The notes: generated by a model not told the origin, from the letters alone. A DNA stretch of 64,000 nucleotides from Rufibacter roseus (GCF_001647285.1 NZ_LRML01000002.1:186001-250000); one strand, 5' to 3'; shown: positions 45,201-54,623, numbered from the stretch's first letter. Made by a program: numbers and translations.

Positions 45201-46730
45201 ATGCCAGAAAAGATACTCATCCTCGATTTCGGGTCACAGTATACCCAGCTGATTGCCCGTCGCGTTCGCGAGCTCAACGTTTACTGCGAAATTCATCCTT
45301 ACAATAATATTCCTGACATCACCCCTGATATAAAAGGCCTAATTCTCTCCGGTAGCCCTTGCTCAGTGCGTGATGCGGATTACCCAAACCCAGATTTGTC
45401 TGCTTTTTTGGGTGAAATGCCTGTTTTGGGCGTTTGTTACGGAGCGCAACTCATGGCGCAAGAGGGCGGCGGTGAAGTAATTCCCTCCACCATCAGAGAA
45501 TATGGCCGAGCCAAACTGCAGCAGGTAGACCAGCACAACCGCTTGTTCAAAGAGATTCCGGTTGGTTCACAAGTCTGGATGAGCCACGGCGACACCATCA
45601 AGCAAATAGCCGATAACTTTGAGATTATTGCCAGCACAGAGTCAGTGCAGGTGGCGGCGTACAAAGTCAAAGATCAAGAAACCTACGGTATTCAGTTCCA
45701 CCCAGAGGTAACCCACTCTACAGAGGGCAAGCGTCTGCTCCGGAACTTTGTAGTGCATATCTGCGGCTGCTCCCAAGACTGGACTCCGGACATGTTCATT
45801 GAAAACACGGTGGCGGAACTGCGTGAGAAGATTGGCAATGACAAAGTTATATTGGGCTTATCGGGCGGAGTAGACTCAAGCGTGGCCGCCATGCTTATTC
45901 ACCAGGCCATCGGTAAGAACTTGTACTGCATATTCGTAGACAACGGCCTGCTACGCAAGAATGAGTTTGAAGACGTGCTTCATTCTTACAAAGACATGGG
46001 TCTCAACGTGAAAGGCGTAGATGCCAAAGAGCAATTCTACAGCGCCCTTTCCGGACTAACTGACCCTGAAGCCAAGCGTAAGGCTATTGGCAGGGTTTTT
46101 ATAGAAGTGTTTGACCAGGAGTCGCACCAGGTGGAAGATGCCAAGTGGCTGGGCCAAGGCACTATATACCCAGATGTAATTGAGTCTGTGTCAGTAAAAG
46201 GCCCATCGGCTACTATTAAATCGCACCACAACGTTGGCGGTTTGCCAGACTTCATGAAACTGAAAGTAGTGGAGCCGCTAAATACTTTGTTTAAAGACGA
46301 AGTGAGAATTGTGGGCAAGACATTGGGCATTGATGATACCATCATTGGTCGCCATCCTTTCCCTGGCCCGGGCTTGGCAATTCGTATTTTAGGTGATATC
46401 ACTCCGGAGAAAGTGGCTATACTGCAAGAGGTAGACCACATCTTCATTTCTTCGTTAAAGAAGACCGGTTTATATGACCAGGTATGGCAGGCCGGAGCTA
46501 TGCTGTTGCCTATCCAGAGCGTAGGAGTAATGGGCGATGAGCGTACCTATGAGCGCGTGGTGGCGCTGCGGGCTGTGACCAGCGTTGACGGCATGACCGC
46601 CGACTGGTGCCATTTGCCGTATGAATTTCTGGCAGATGTCTCCAATGAAATAATCAATAAAGTACGCGGCGTGAACCGCGTAGTGTATGACATCAGCTCC
46701 AAACCACCGGCCACTATTGAGTGGGAATAG
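45201..46730 (+). CDS. guaA: GMP synthase (glutamine-hydrolysing)
   Basis: 509 residues from the ATG at 45201, where the family's usual start [20 protein letters not shown] is reached within a few residues; the longer frame from 45099 adds unrelated sequence upstream of the promoter. Glutaminase Cys79 in GVCYGAQLM with [11 protein letters not shown], then the ATP-pyrophosphatase P-loop [13 protein letters not shown], and the C-terminal dimerisation domain ([28 protein letters not shown]). It converts XMP to GMP with glutamine and ATP. An element with a palindromic repeat follows its stop at 2 bp. Confidence 0.97.
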   Translation: MPEKILILDFGSQYTQLIARRVRELNVYCEIHPYNNIPDITPDIKGLILSGSPCSVRDADYPNPDLSAFLGEMPVLGVCYGAQLMAQEGGGEVIPSTIREYGRAKLQQVDQHNRLFKEIPVGSQVWMSHGDTIKQIADNFEIIASTESVQVAAYKVKDQETYGIQFHPEVTHSTEGKRLLRNFVVHICGCSQDWTPDMFIENTVAELREKIGNDKVILGLSGGVDSSVAAMLIHQAIGKNLYCIFVDNGLLRKNEFEDVLHSYKDMGLNVKGVDAKEQFYSALSGLTDPEAKRKAIGRVFIEVFDQESHQVEDAKWLGQGTIYPDVIESVSVKGPSATIKSHHNVGGLPDFMKLKVVEPLNTLFKDEVRIVGKTLGIDDTIIGRHPFPGPGLAIRILGDITPEKVAILQEVDHIFISSLKKTGLYDQVWQAGAMLLPIQSVGVMGDERTYERVVALRAVTSVDGMTADWCHLPYEFLADVSNEIINKVRGVNRVVYDISSKPPATIEWE

Positions 46731-46731
46731 T

Positions 46732-46767
46732 GTTTTAGACCTATTTTTCAAAAAACGATGAGAAAAC
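46732..46767. repeat. 36-bp palindromic element, copy 17, spanning a start codon
   Basis: gttttagaccta / gatgagaaaac arms. It starts 2 bp after the guaA stop and contains the ATG (46758) and next codons of the downstream gene. Confidence 0.75.
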
Positions 46768-48446
46768 GAATTGTTCTTGCCGCAGCTGTTTTTGCTTTTA
46801 GTCTGAACCTACAGGCCCAAAGCAACGCTGAACAAAATACGCGTCTGCAAAACGGAAAGCTCTTGGTAGACCAGCAAAAGTACCAGCTGGCTATGACTGA
46901 ATTGTTGCCATTAACCACTGGCACCTCTTCTGATGCCCTTGCCGCCGATGCCGCTTATTTGTACAGCGTTGCCGCGTCTAAGCAAAAAAATTGGGCCGAA
47001 GCCGACCGCATGCTCAATCAGCTCATCACGCAGTACCCCACCTGGGCAAACATTAATGACGCCCGTTACCTTCTGGGGCAGGTACTTTTTGAGAAAAAGG
47101 AATATCTGCGGGCGCTAAATGCGCTTCAGACTATCACCAGTGCTGAGTTACAGGATGAGGTGGCAGCCATGAAACGGCATTACATGATGCTGCTCACTGA
47201 CAAAAACACCTTCCAATACCTGTTGCGCCAGTTTTCTGATGATGCCACCCTTGCCCGTGCGTATGCCGATAAGTTGGTAAGCGGCTGGTATACCTCCGCA
47301 GACAAAACTCAGCTGGAAGATTTGGTTCGAAAGTTCAACTTAAACCGCAGTTATCTGCAACGCACTGCCGCCATCAAAAAAAATGAGTACAACGTGGCGG
47401 TTATGCTTCCGTTCAACGTGACGGAACAGGGCGTGCAGGTAGATAAGCGAAATTTGTTTGTCACCGACTTCTATGCCGGTATTCTGTCAGCGCAAGATTC
47501 ATTGCAGAAGCAAGGAGCCCGCATCAATCTGTTCCCATATGACACCAGCAATGATACGGCTCAGGTACGCCAGGTAATGGAATTACCGGAATTAGCCTCA
47601 ATGGATTTGATCATTGGCCCTGTGTTTAAAGTGAATAGTGCCTTTGCCTCCAAAATTGCCAAAGAACGGAACCTGAATATGGTCAACCCTTTCTCAGACG
47701 ATTTGGACATTACCTTCGGCAATCCCTTCATGTACATGATGGAGACCTCTCTGGCTACCCAAGGCAAACGGGCAGCGGCTTATGCTTACCAAGCCTTCCC
47801 TAATAAAACGGCCGTAGTGGTTTTTGACAGCACGCCAAATGATACCACTTTCGCCGGTAATTTCCGGAGAGCCTACATTGCTTTAGGCGGGAAAGTGGTG
47901 GCTTACCAGAAAATAAATTCTAAAAGCGGGGCCAACATGAGCAGTGCACTGGGCAACGTAAACCTGAAGGATTTAGGGGTGCTGGTAGTGCAGTCCTCGG
48001 CTGCCAATGTTTCTAACAGTACCGTCAGCTTTTTAGAACAGCGGGCATCTAAAGTTCCCGTTCTGGTTCCCTCAGCCTGGTTAGAGATGAACCAAATAAG
48101 TTTATCACAGTTAGACTTTCTGGAAATGTATTTCCATTACCCAAAATACATTGATCCTGAAAACTCAAATGTACAGCAGTTTAAACGTGCCTATGCCAGA
48201 AAATACAACCTGCCGCCATCTAATTTTACTTACTCAGGCTTCGAGTTAATGAATTACTATGGCAAACAGCTGCAGGAAAAAGGCTACAGTGCTCCTTTGA
48301 AGCTAAGTCCTGTTCAGCCCGGAGTGTTTTACCAAGGCATTGGCTACTTTAACAGCAGCACCGGCCAGCAGATGCAAGACAACCAATACCTCCCCATCCT
48401 GAAACTGGAGAATGGCAGGCTTTTGGTTATGAATCCAGCTTTTTAA
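46758..48446 (+). CDS. Periplasmic protein with TPR and substrate-binding-like domain
   Basis: 562 residues. Signal peptide MRKRIVLAAAVFAFSLNLQAQS. Residues 25-190 hold tetratricopeptide-like helices (YQLAMTELLPL, EADRMLNQLITQYPTW, DARYLLGQVLFEKKEYLRALNALQ). Residues 210-560 form a type I periplasmic-binding fold (NVAVMLPFNVTEQGVQ, FYAGILSAQDSL, MDLIIGPVFKVNSAFASKIAK, AYAYQAFPNKTAVVVFDST). The TPR plus binding-fold layout resembles the LpoA activator of peptidoglycan synthesis and branched-chain amino-acid binding proteins, but neither can be asserted. It follows guaA closely. Its first codons come from a repeat copy. Confidence 0.8.
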   Translation: MRKRIVLAAAVFAFSLNLQAQSNAEQNTRLQNGKLLVDQQKYQLAMTELLPLTTGTSSDALAADAAYLYSVAASKQKNWAEADRMLNQLITQYPTWANINDARYLLGQVLFEKKEYLRALNALQTITSAELQDEVAAMKRHYMMLLTDKNTFQYLLRQFSDDATLARAYADKLVSGWYTSADKTQLEDLVRKFNLNRSYLQRTAAIKKNEYNVAVMLPFNVTEQGVQVDKRNLFVTDFYAGILSAQDSLQKQGARINLFPYDTSNDTAQVRQVMELPELASMDLIIGPVFKVNSAFASKIAKERNLNMVNPFSDDLDITFGNPFMYMMETSLATQGKRAAAYAYQAFPNKTAVVVFDSTPNDTTFAGNFRRAYIALGGKVVAYQKINSKSGANMSSALGNVNLKDLGVLVVQSSAANVSNSTVSFLEQRASKVPVLVPSAWLEMNQISLSQLDFLEMYFHYPKYIDPENSNVQQFKRAYARKYNLPPSNFTYSGFELMNYYGKQLQEKGYSAPLKLSPVQPGVFYQGIGYFNSSTGQQMQDNQYLPILKLENGRLLVMNPAF

Positions 48447-48450
48447 TTTT

Positions 48451-48520
48451 TAGACGCAAGAAACAAGACATAAGATTTAAGATTATAAATTTCTTGTGTC
48501 TTACGTCTTGTGTCTTAATT
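48451..48520. repeat. Heptanucleotide-patterned inverted repeat
   Basis: The left arm reads 7-base words (aagaaac aagacat aagattt aagatta); the right arm is the inverse (aagacac aagacgt aagacac on the other strand). It lies between the TPR protein and hemL and forms one long imperfect hairpin. Confidence 0.8.
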
Positions 48521-48529
48521 CCCTAAACT

Positions 48530-49828
48530 ATGTCACTTACACATACTACCAGTCAAGAACTTTTTCAACGGGCGCAGCAGTCTATTCCCGGAGGCGTGAA
48601 TTCGCCGGTGCGGGCGTTTAGGGCGGTGGGCGGCCAGCCGCTTTTCCTGAAATCTGCCAAAGGTGCTTTTTTGTATGACGAAGACGGCAATCAGTACCTT
48701 GACATGATTAACTCATGGGGCCCTATGATTTTGGGGCACGCACATGAGATTATAGAAAAGGCTGTGCGTGATGCGTTGCCTGGCTCACTTTCTTTTGGGG
48801 CGCCCACTAAACGCGAGGTGGAAATGGCTGAGTTGATCATCAGCATGATTCCGAGCGTGGAAAAGGTACGGATGGTAAATTCCGGTACAGAGGCCACCAT
48901 GAGCGCCATTCGGGTTGCCAGAGGCTATACTAACCGTGATAAGATTATCAAATTTGAAGGCTGCTACCACGGTCACGGCGACTCCTTCTTAATTGCTGCC
49001 GGTAGCGGAGCGGTTACGTTAGGTGTGCCAGATAGCCCAGGCGTGACAAAAGGCGTGGCAAACGATACTCTTACTGCCCCATACAATGACCTGGCTGCTG
49101 TTCAAACCTTGATTGACGCAAATCCCGCACAAATTGCCGCCATTATCTTGGAGCCAGTTGTAGGCAACATGGGCTTAGTACCTCCTGCCGAAGGTTTCCT
49201 GCAAGGTCTCCGCGACTTGTGTACCAAAGAAGGCATCGTTTTTATTTTTGACGAAGTAATGACAGGTTTTAGGTTGGCCAGAGGTGGCGCCCAAGAACTG
49301 TTCGGTGTTACCCCAGATTTGACCACCTTGGGTAAAATTATTGGCGGAGGCATGCCCGTAGGTGCTTACGGCGGAAAAAAGGAAATTATGAACGCGGTGG
49401 CTCCTGCCGGTCCTGTTTATCAGGCTGGTACTCTTTCTGGCAACCCAATTGCCATGTCTGCTGGTTTGGCGGCTTTAACATATTTGAATGAGCACGTTGA
49501 GGTGTATACGCAATTACAGCAGATCTCTGACAAACTGGTGACCGGCACCAAAAAGAACATGCAAGAGTTGGGGATGAATTATACGCTGAACCAGGTGGGC
49601 TCTATGTTCAGTCTGTTTTTCACAGAGCAGCCGGTAACAGATTTCGCTTCGGCTAAGACTTCTGACTTGCAGCTATTTGGTAAGTATTTCCATGAGATGC
49701 TGCAGCGAGGCATTTATCTGGCTCCGTCGCAATTTGAAACGCTTTTTGTTTCCGCCGCAGTTACCGATGAGTTGGCTGAACAATATTTGACTGCTAACAG
49801 AGAAGCAATTCAGGCAATAAAGGCTTAG
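48530..49828 (+). CDS. hemL: Glutamate-1-semialdehyde 2,1-aminomutase
   Basis: 432 residues, PLP-dependent class III. It makes 5-aminolevulinate from glutamate-1-semialdehyde for haem synthesis. Start [55 protein letters not shown], the GCYHGHGD loop, and the PLP-Lys region [18 protein letters not shown] followed by [17 protein letters not shown]. The gltX/hemA partners are not in this window. A terminator follows. Confidence 0.97.
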   Translation: MSLTHTTSQELFQRAQQSIPGGVNSPVRAFRAVGGQPLFLKSAKGAFLYDEDGNQYLDMINSWGPMILGHAHEIIEKAVRDALPGSLSFGAPTKREVEMAELIISMIPSVEKVRMVNSGTEATMSAIRVARGYTNRDKIIKFEGCYHGHGDSFLIAAGSGAVTLGVPDSPGVTKGVANDTLTAPYNDLAAVQTLIDANPAQIAAIILEPVVGNMGLVPPAEGFLQGLRDLCTKEGIVFIFDEVMTGFRLARGGAQELFGVTPDLTTLGKIIGGGMPVGAYGGKKEIMNAVAPAGPVYQAGTLSGNPIAMSAGLAALTYLNEHVEVYTQLQQISDKLVTGTKKNMQELGMNYTLNQVGSMFSLFFTEQPVTDFASAKTSDLQLFGKYFHEMLQRGIYLAPSQFETLFVSAAVTDELAEQYLTANREAIQAIKA

Positions 49829-49846
49829 GTTAAATCAACTAAGAGT

Positions 49847-49887
49847 ACAGAAAGGCGCTGGAGAAATTCAGCGCTTTTCTGTTTTTG
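49847..49887 (+). terminator. Terminator after hemL
   Basis: A 14-bp stem with one G-T pair (49847-49860 with 49869-49882), followed by a T run. The 3' arm runs into a palindromic element. Confidence 0.75.
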
Positions 49888-49916
49888 ACCTGTTTTCAGA
49901 AAATCATGTCGAAAAC
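49881..49916. repeat. 36-bp palindromic element, copy 18
   Basis: gtttttgacctg / catgtcgaaaac arms. It overlaps the last bases of the hemL terminator. Confidence 0.75.
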
Positions 49917-49978
49917 AGACTGATAGTGGTATAGAAAGTACAACTTGCTTATCTTAGTTCATCATCAATGACTCTTCT

Positions 49979-50383
49979 ATGTCCGCTACCCCCCACCCCA
50001 ACGCCTTCAACATCAACATTTACATTACCGAAGCCGACATTGATGCTTTAGGCCACGTAAACAACGTGGTGTACCTGCGTTGGGTACAGGAGGTCTCGGC
50101 GGCACACTGGGCTACTGTAGCCCCACCCGAAATGCAGGAGAAATATCTGTGGGTGGTGCTTCGGCACGAAATAGATTTCTATAAACCCGCTCTTTTGCAA
50201 GATACTGTCTCTGGCTTCACGTGGGTGGGTAATCACCATGGAGCAAAGTTTGAGCGTTACGTGAGCCTGTACAAAGCAGGAACTGAAACCTTGCTGGCAG
50301 CTGCTAAGACTACCTGGTGCCTTTTAGACGCGCAAACCATGCGCCCAAAACGTATTGAATCAGATGTTCTTTCGGTATTGTAG
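49979..50383 (+). CDS. Hotdog-fold acyl-CoA thioesterase (YbgC/FadM-like)
   Basis: 134 residues. The 4-hydroxybenzoyl-CoA thioesterase signature appears as ALGHVNNVVYLRWVQEVSAAHW at residues 22-43, where Asp/Asn and His of the catalytic region are embedded, then VVLRHEIDFYKPALLQDTV and LAAAKTTWCLLDAQTMRPKRI. It hydrolyses acyl-CoA in the cytoplasm; the acyl chain is unknown. It is a monocistronic gene. Confidence 0.87.
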   Translation: MSATPHPNAFNINIYITEADIDALGHVNNVVYLRWVQEVSAAHWATVAPPEMQEKYLWVVLRHEIDFYKPALLQDTVSGFTWVGNHHGAKFERYVSLYKAGTETLLAAAKTTWCLLDAQTMRPKRIESDVLSVL

Positions 50384-50469
50384 TTACCATTTTATTCTAC
50401 TAACTAAAATTCCAAACTTCACCCACTTAGCTGCTTTTGTATTCCCTTTGATGTTCATTTAAAGATCAC

Positions 50470-51425
50470 ATGAATTTAAGAAAACTTACTCTAGCCCTTT
50501 TGCTGCTCATTTGCTCGTTGCAGCCTCAGCACAGTTTGTGAAAAAGCATGGTGCTTTACAGGTAGACGGAACACAGCTGAAAGATCAGCATGGGCAACCT
50601 ATTGTGCTCAGAGGCATGAGCTTTGGCTGGCATAACTTCTGGCCTAGGTTCTATACTCCAGAAACAGTGAGCTGGCTTAAGAAAGACTGGAAGATAAATG
50701 TGATCAGAGCCGCCATGGGCATTGAGCCGAAAGACGGTTACCTGCAAAAGCCGGAATGGTCAAAAGAAAAAATAAAGATGGTGGTAGACGCCGCCATCAA
50801 AGAAGACATATACGTGATCATTGACTGGCACAGCCACGGCATCCAACTAGAAGAGGCAAAAGCTTTTTTTAAAGAAATGGCGCAAACCTATGGAAAGCAC
50901 CCCCACGTTATCTATGAAATCTTCAATGAGCCAGACCAGGAAACTTGGCCTGAGGTAAAGGCATATTCAAAAGAAGTCATTTCTATCATTAGAGCCATTG
51001 ATCCTGATAACATCATTTTAGTAGGCACTCCGCACTGGGACCAGGACGTACATTTAGCCGCCGACGACCCTATCAAGGGAATAAACAACCTCATGTACAC
51101 CCTCCATTTTTATGCGGCAACCCACAAAGAGGAGTTGCGCAAGCGCGGTGACTATGCCCTTAGCAAGGGGCTTCCACTGTTTATTTCAGAGTCTGCGGGA
51201 ATGGAGGCCTCTGGTGATGGCCCCTTAAACGAAAAAGAGTGGCAGCGCTGGATTGACTGGGCCGAGAAAAACAAGATCAGCTGGGTTACCTGGTCTGTCT
51301 CAGATAAAGACGAAACCTGCTCCGTGTTACTTCCCTCGGCCTCTTCTACCGGCAACTGGAAAGACAGTGATTTGAAACCTTCTGGCCTGAAGACAAGGGC
51401 TCTTCTCAGAAAGTATAACAAATAA
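50470..51425 (+). CDS. GH5 family glycoside hydrolase (cellulase), signal peptide out of frame
   Basis: The enzyme body (frame starting 50511, 304 residues) is a complete family 5 TIM barrel: PIVLRGMSFGWHNFWP, VIRAAMGIEPK, IIDWHSHGIQ, acid/base Glu in YEIFNEPDQETW, nucleophile Glu in PLFISESAGME, and WVTWSVSDKDET. Upstream, an ATG at 50470 begins a good signal peptide (MNLRKLTLALLLLICS), but in a different frame. The two join if one base is restored near 50515-50517, giving a VAASA-Q cleavage site. As written, the signal frame stops at 50539. It is either a real frameshift, leaving a non-secreted or silent gene, or a sequence error. Probable substrate: beta-1,4-glucan. Confidence 0.8.
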
Positions 51426-51492
51426 AGTTCCTGTCACATAGTTAAAGCTCTCAGACCTGCCCCAGAGATTAATTGAGAAATGTCTTTGGGGC

Positions 51493-51528
51493 TTTTTTGT
51501 GCTCCTTTTCCAAAAACTGAGGTAAAAC
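51493..51528. repeat. 36-bp palindromic element, copy 19
   Basis: ttttttgtgctc / gaggtaaaac. The left arm is degenerate. It lies between the cellulase gene and dcd. Confidence 0.6.
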
Positions 51529-51602
51529 GTTGGAACCCACTGCAGCCTTGGCAAGTCCGGGAAATTCAGTGTACCTTGCAAGGTAAAATAGCAATACTCC
51601 GC

Positions 51603-52139
51603 ATGATACTCACCGACCTTCAGATACTGGAAGAAATTGAAAAAGGCACCATTTTAATTGAGCCTTATGACCGCAGCTTTTTAGGCACCAACTCTTATGA
51701 TGTGCATTTAGGAAAGTATTTGGCCTCTTATAAAGATGAAGTGCTGGATGCTCGCAAACACAATGAAATAGATGTGTTTGAAATACCTGAGGAAGGCTTT
51801 GTGTTAGAACCTGGAAGACTTTATTTAGGTGTTACCGAAGAGTATACTGAAACGCATGCACATGTGCCTTTTCTGGAAGGAAAGTCTAGCGTGGGCAGGC
51901 TAGGGATTGATATACATGCCACTGCTGGTAAAGGGGACGTGGGCTTCTGCAACCACTGGACTTTAGAGATTTCAGTAAGCCAGAAAGTACGGGTGTATCA
52001 CAACATGCCTATTGGCCAATTAATTTACTTTGAAGTGAAAGGTGGTATTGAAAACTACTACAACAAGAAGAGCAACGCAAAGTATAACCAGCGGTCGGTG
52101 TACCCGGTTGAGTCCATGATGTGGAAGAACAAGTTTTAA
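51603..52139 (+). CDS. dcd: dCTP deaminase
   Basis: 178 residues from the ATG at 51603, which matches the normal start MILTDLQILEEIEKG; a longer frame from 51480 is rejected. Trimer-forming nucleotide deaminase with family blocks LIEPYDRSFLGTNSYDVHLGKYL, FLEGKSSVGRLGIDIHATAGKGDVGF and NHWTLEISVSQKVRVYHNMPIGQLIYF. It deaminates dCTP to dUTP in pyrimidine deoxynucleotide supply. A TACCTTGC box at 51572 may be its -7 promoter. Confidence 0.93.
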   Translation: MILTDLQILEEIEKGTILIEPYDRSFLGTNSYDVHLGKYLASYKDEVLDARKHNEIDVFEIPEEGFVLEPGRLYLGVTEEYTETHAHVPFLEGKSSVGRLGIDIHATAGKGDVGFCNHWTLEISVSQKVRVYHNMPIGQLIYFEVKGGIENYYNKKSNAKYNQRSVYPVESMMWKNKF

Positions 52140-52321
52140 CTCTCTCGGCATAGGTAACAAGGCTACAGTTGCAGCATTTTAAGAAGCGGATTGTAATACA
52201 AGAAGAACTTTAGAGCTACTGCTCATTTTTGAGGCGCTGGATAGAACTAACTGCCCTTGGTCACGTTTATTTTTTAGAGGAAAAGCCAACTATTTCGCCT
52301 TCGGTTTTGTTATAAAATAGA

Positions 52322-52337
52322 TGGCACGAGAATTGTG
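52322..52337 (+). promoter_or_regulatory. Possible sigma-54-type promoter
   Basis: TGGCACG then four bases then TTGTG, matching the consensus TGGCACG-N4-TTGCW except the -12 C. The spacing is exact. The predicted start is about 15 bp before the ATG of the 52363 gene. Confidence 0.4.
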
Positions 52338-52362
52338 TTATAACTCTCAAAACTGAAAGACT

Positions 52363-52842
52363 ATGAAAAATTTTGTGTATACCTTGGCCCTAGTTTTATT
52401 TGTTTGTGTGGGTGCATTCGCTCAAAACACACAAACAGCTGAACAGCGTGCCAGAAACCTATCTGATAAAATGATCCGTGACTTGCAGCTGAATAACTAC
52501 CAGTCAAAGAAGTTGCGGGCAATTAATCTGGACAAAGCCAAAAAGATGGCTGAGTTTGAAAGAATGTACGCTGGAAACCCAGCTGAACTGGAGAAGTGTT
52601 ACAAAGGTCTTTGTAAAGAACGCGACAAAGAGCTAGAGGATTTTTTGAGCACCGCTCAGTATTCACAGTACTATAGCACTCGTAAATCTTTCAACTCGTA
52701 TGACCAAGAATATGCTCTTAAGCTGAAAAAAGAAAATGCCAAAGTTGCCAAAACATTGGTAGCTGAAGACAGCAAAGACGCTAAACGAACCTTCCCTCAA
52801 CCGGAAGTAGCGGTAATTAAAGAAGGGACAGCTAAAAACTAA
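52363..52842 (+). CDS. Secreted charged helical protein, unknown function
   Basis: 159 residues. Signal peptide MKNFVYTLALVLFVCVGAFAQ. The mature part is helical and basic (RARNLSDKMIRDLQLNNYQSKKLRAINLDKAKKM), with pairs of helices resembling small periplasmic Spy/CpxP-like chaperones, but the LTxxQ motif is not present. CYKGLCKERDKE is a Cys-containing segment. A possible sigma-54 promoter lies upstream and a strong terminator downstream. Confidence 0.75.
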   Translation: MKNFVYTLALVLFVCVGAFAQNTQTAEQRARNLSDKMIRDLQLNNYQSKKLRAINLDKAKKMAEFERMYAGNPAELEKCYKGLCKERDKELEDFLSTAQYSQYYSTRKSFNSYDQEYALKLKKENAKVAKTLVAEDSKDAKRTFPQPEVAVIKEGTAKN

Positions 52843-52854
52843 TTAGCTTGAACA

Positions 52855-52893
52855 GTAACAAAAAAGCCACCTTAAGGTGGCCTTTTTTGTTAC
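52855..52893. terminator. Bidirectional terminator between 52363 gene and gldC
   Basis: A stem of about 19 bp (gtaacaaaaaagccacctt with its inverse, one bulge). T runs on both strands. It reaches the last codon of the minus-strand gldC. Confidence 0.8.
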
Positions 52894-53252
52894 TGAGGGT
52901 TTTGGGCAGCATTACGTTTTTGCTGCTCCTCTACGTGCTTCATAAGTTCCTGGCACAGGCTGCGCATTTTCTCGGCCATCAGCTTATCATTGGTAGCCGC
53001 CTCTAAACTTTGGGCCATGGCGCCAAGGGTATCAATGTAGAAGTACTTCATTTCATCTACTGGCATGTCCTTCGTCCAAAGGTCAATTTTCATGGTTCCG
53101 GTGTCATTGCGGTCCCAAAGGGCAATGTTGATGGCTTTAGCGAAATGGATATCTTCGCCAGCATCAGTGGCTCTCCAGCTGATGGCTTCTGGTACACGTT
53201 GATCGTCTAAGGCTATGCTGAAGTGTATTTCTGATTTCTTCATTTGTTTCAT
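52890..53252 (-). CDS. gldC: Gliding motility protein GldC
   Basis: 120 residues from the ATG at 53252 (MKQMKKSEIHFSIALDD). A longer frame to 53405 crosses a promoter and a repeat element, so it is rejected. The sequence IHFSIALDDQRVPEAISWRA, IALWDRNDTGTMKIDLWTKDMPVDEMK and MRSLCQELMKHVEEQQ matches GldC, a small protein associated with gliding in Flavobacteria and Cytophagales. Its exact role is unknown. A -7 box (53286-53293) supports this start. It fits the type IX secretion proteins elsewhere in the window. Confidence 0.88.
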   Translation of the reverse strand: MKQMKKSEIHFSIALDDQRVPEAISWRATDAGEDIHFAKAINIALWDRNDTGTMKIDLWTKDMPVDEMKYFYIDTLGAMAQSLEAATNDKLMAEKMRSLCQELMKHVEEQQKRNAAQNPQ

Positions 53253-53285
53253 GGTATTAGCGCTGCCGCGCCGGTTACTAAACTG

Positions 53286-53293
53286 CAAAGGTA
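53286..53293 (-). promoter_or_regulatory. -7 promoter box of gldC
   Basis: TACCTTTG on the minus strand, 33 bp before the ATG at 53252. Confidence 0.45.
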
Positions 53294-53343
53294 AAATGTT
53301 TTTCGCAGTTATGGCAGGCTTAATTCTTTTGAGTTCACCTTCT

Positions 53344-53379
53344 GTTTCAGGCATACTTTTAGAAAAACAGGCTAAAAAC
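53344..53379. repeat. 36-bp palindromic element, copy 20
   Basis: gtttcaggcata / aggctaaaaac arms. It lies between dnaN and gldC, 16 bp beyond the dnaN terminator. Confidence 0.75.
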
Positions 53380-53394
53380 AGAAGTTGCCCCCAT

Positions 53395-53449
53395 AAATTA
53401 AACAAGAAGGCCTCCTGAAGAAATATCAGGAGGCCTTCTTGTTTAATTT
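53395..53449. terminator. Very long terminator hairpin after dnaN
   Basis: A perfect 24-bp stem (53395-53418 with 53426-53449) with a 7-nt loop and AT-rich ends giving T runs on both strands. Confidence 0.9.
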
Positions 53450-53462
53450 ATTATTCTATGTA

Positions 53463-54587
53463 CTAAACGTAGTTATTCAGCATTACCGGCATTACCAGCA
53501 TCAAGATGTTTTCATCTTCATCGTTGGTGGCAGGCATTAACAAACCAGCCCGGTTAGGGGTAGAAAGCTCTAAAGTGATTTCATCTGAATCCATGTTGTT
53601 CAGCATCTCGGTCAGGAATTTAGCATTGAATCCTATTTCCATGTCTTCGCCGTCATACTGGCAAGTTAAGCGCTCACTGGCTTCGTTAGAGAAATCAAGA
53701 TCCTCGGCTGAAATCTGCAACTCACTGCCGGTGATGCGAAGGCGAACCTGGTGCGTAGTCTTGTTTGAATAGATAGAGATACGCTTCACTGAGCTAAGGA
53801 AATCATAGCGGTCAATGCTCAGTTTGTTCGGGTTCTGCACCGGAATCACGTTCTCGTAATCTGGGTAACGCTCATCAATCAGGCGGCAAATCATCCGGAT
53901 GTTGTCAAAGCTGAAGAACGCGTTAGAGGTGTTAAATTCTACTCTCACAGCCGTAGCCTCACTTGGCAAGGTAGACTTAAGCAGGTTGAACGCTTTTTTT
54001 GGAATGATGATAGAGGTGGTGTTCTCGCTGCTAACATCGTTGCGGCGGTAACGCAACAAACGGTGACCATCTGTGGCTACAAACGTGATGTTTCCGCTGT
54101 TCAACTGCACAAAAATACCCGTCATGGCCGGACGAAGCTCATCGTTGCTTACCGCAAAAATGGTTTTGTTGATAGCCCGGCTCAACACGTTAGATGGAAT
54201 CTCTATGGCATTGCCCCCACGCACCACCGGCACTTTAGGGAAGTCGGTGGCGTTTTCGCCAGACAGTTTATAACGACCGTTAGAAGAACTGATCTCAATG
54301 GTGTACGTTTCCTCGTCAATGGTGAAAGTTACCGGTTGGTCTGGCAGGTTCTTTAGCGTATCAATCAAGATACGGGCTGGTGCGGCAATACGACCGTTCT
54401 CACGAGCTTCTACATGTATCTCCGTCATCATGGAGGTTTCCAGGTCACTGGCCGTAATAGTCAAAACACCATCGTTGATTTCGAACAGGAAGTTCTCCAG
54501 AATAGGCACCACCGGATTGTTGGCTACTACTCCGTTAATGCTGGTGAGCTGCTTTAGCAGCGCCGTAGAAGATACAATGAATTTCAT
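53463..54587 (-). CDS. dnaN: DNA polymerase III sliding clamp (beta subunit)
   Basis: 374 residues, the usual clamp length, with three beta-clamp domains. MKFIVSSTALLKQLTSINGVV at the N-terminus, LPDQPVTFTIDEETYTI, FPKVPVVRG, FVATDGHRLLRYRR in the second domain, RFNAKFLTEMLNN-like GFNAKFLTEMLNNMDSDEITLEL in the third, and the C-terminal LMLVMPVMLNNYV that forms the peptide-binding pocket edge. Here it is a single-gene unit. A -7 box lies upstream at 54624-54631. Confidence 0.97.
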   Translation of the reverse strand: MKFIVSSTALLKQLTSINGVVANNPVVPILENFLFEINDGVLTITASDLETSMMTEIHVEARENGRIAAPARILIDTLKNLPDQPVTFTIDEETYTIEISSSNGRYKLSGENATDFPKVPVVRGGNAIEIPSNVLSRAINKTIFAVSNDELRPAMTGIFVQLNSGNITFVATDGHRLLRYRRNDVSSENTTSIIIPKKAFNLLKSTLPSEATAVRVEFNTSNAFFSFDNIRMICRLIDERYPDYENVIPVQNPNKLSIDRYDFLSSVKRISIYSNKTTHQVRLRITGSELQISAEDLDFSNEASERLTCQYDGEDMEIGFNAKFLTEMLNNMDSDEITLELSTPNRAGLLMPATNDEDENILMLVMPVMLNNYV

Positions 54588-54623
54588 GCTTTATAGTCGT
54601 TTAGCGAAAGGTCTATTATCGAG

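Noticed and set aside
53253-53405. N-terminal extension of gldC
   Set aside because: It crosses a promoter box and a repeat element, and the family starts at the MKKSEIHF region.
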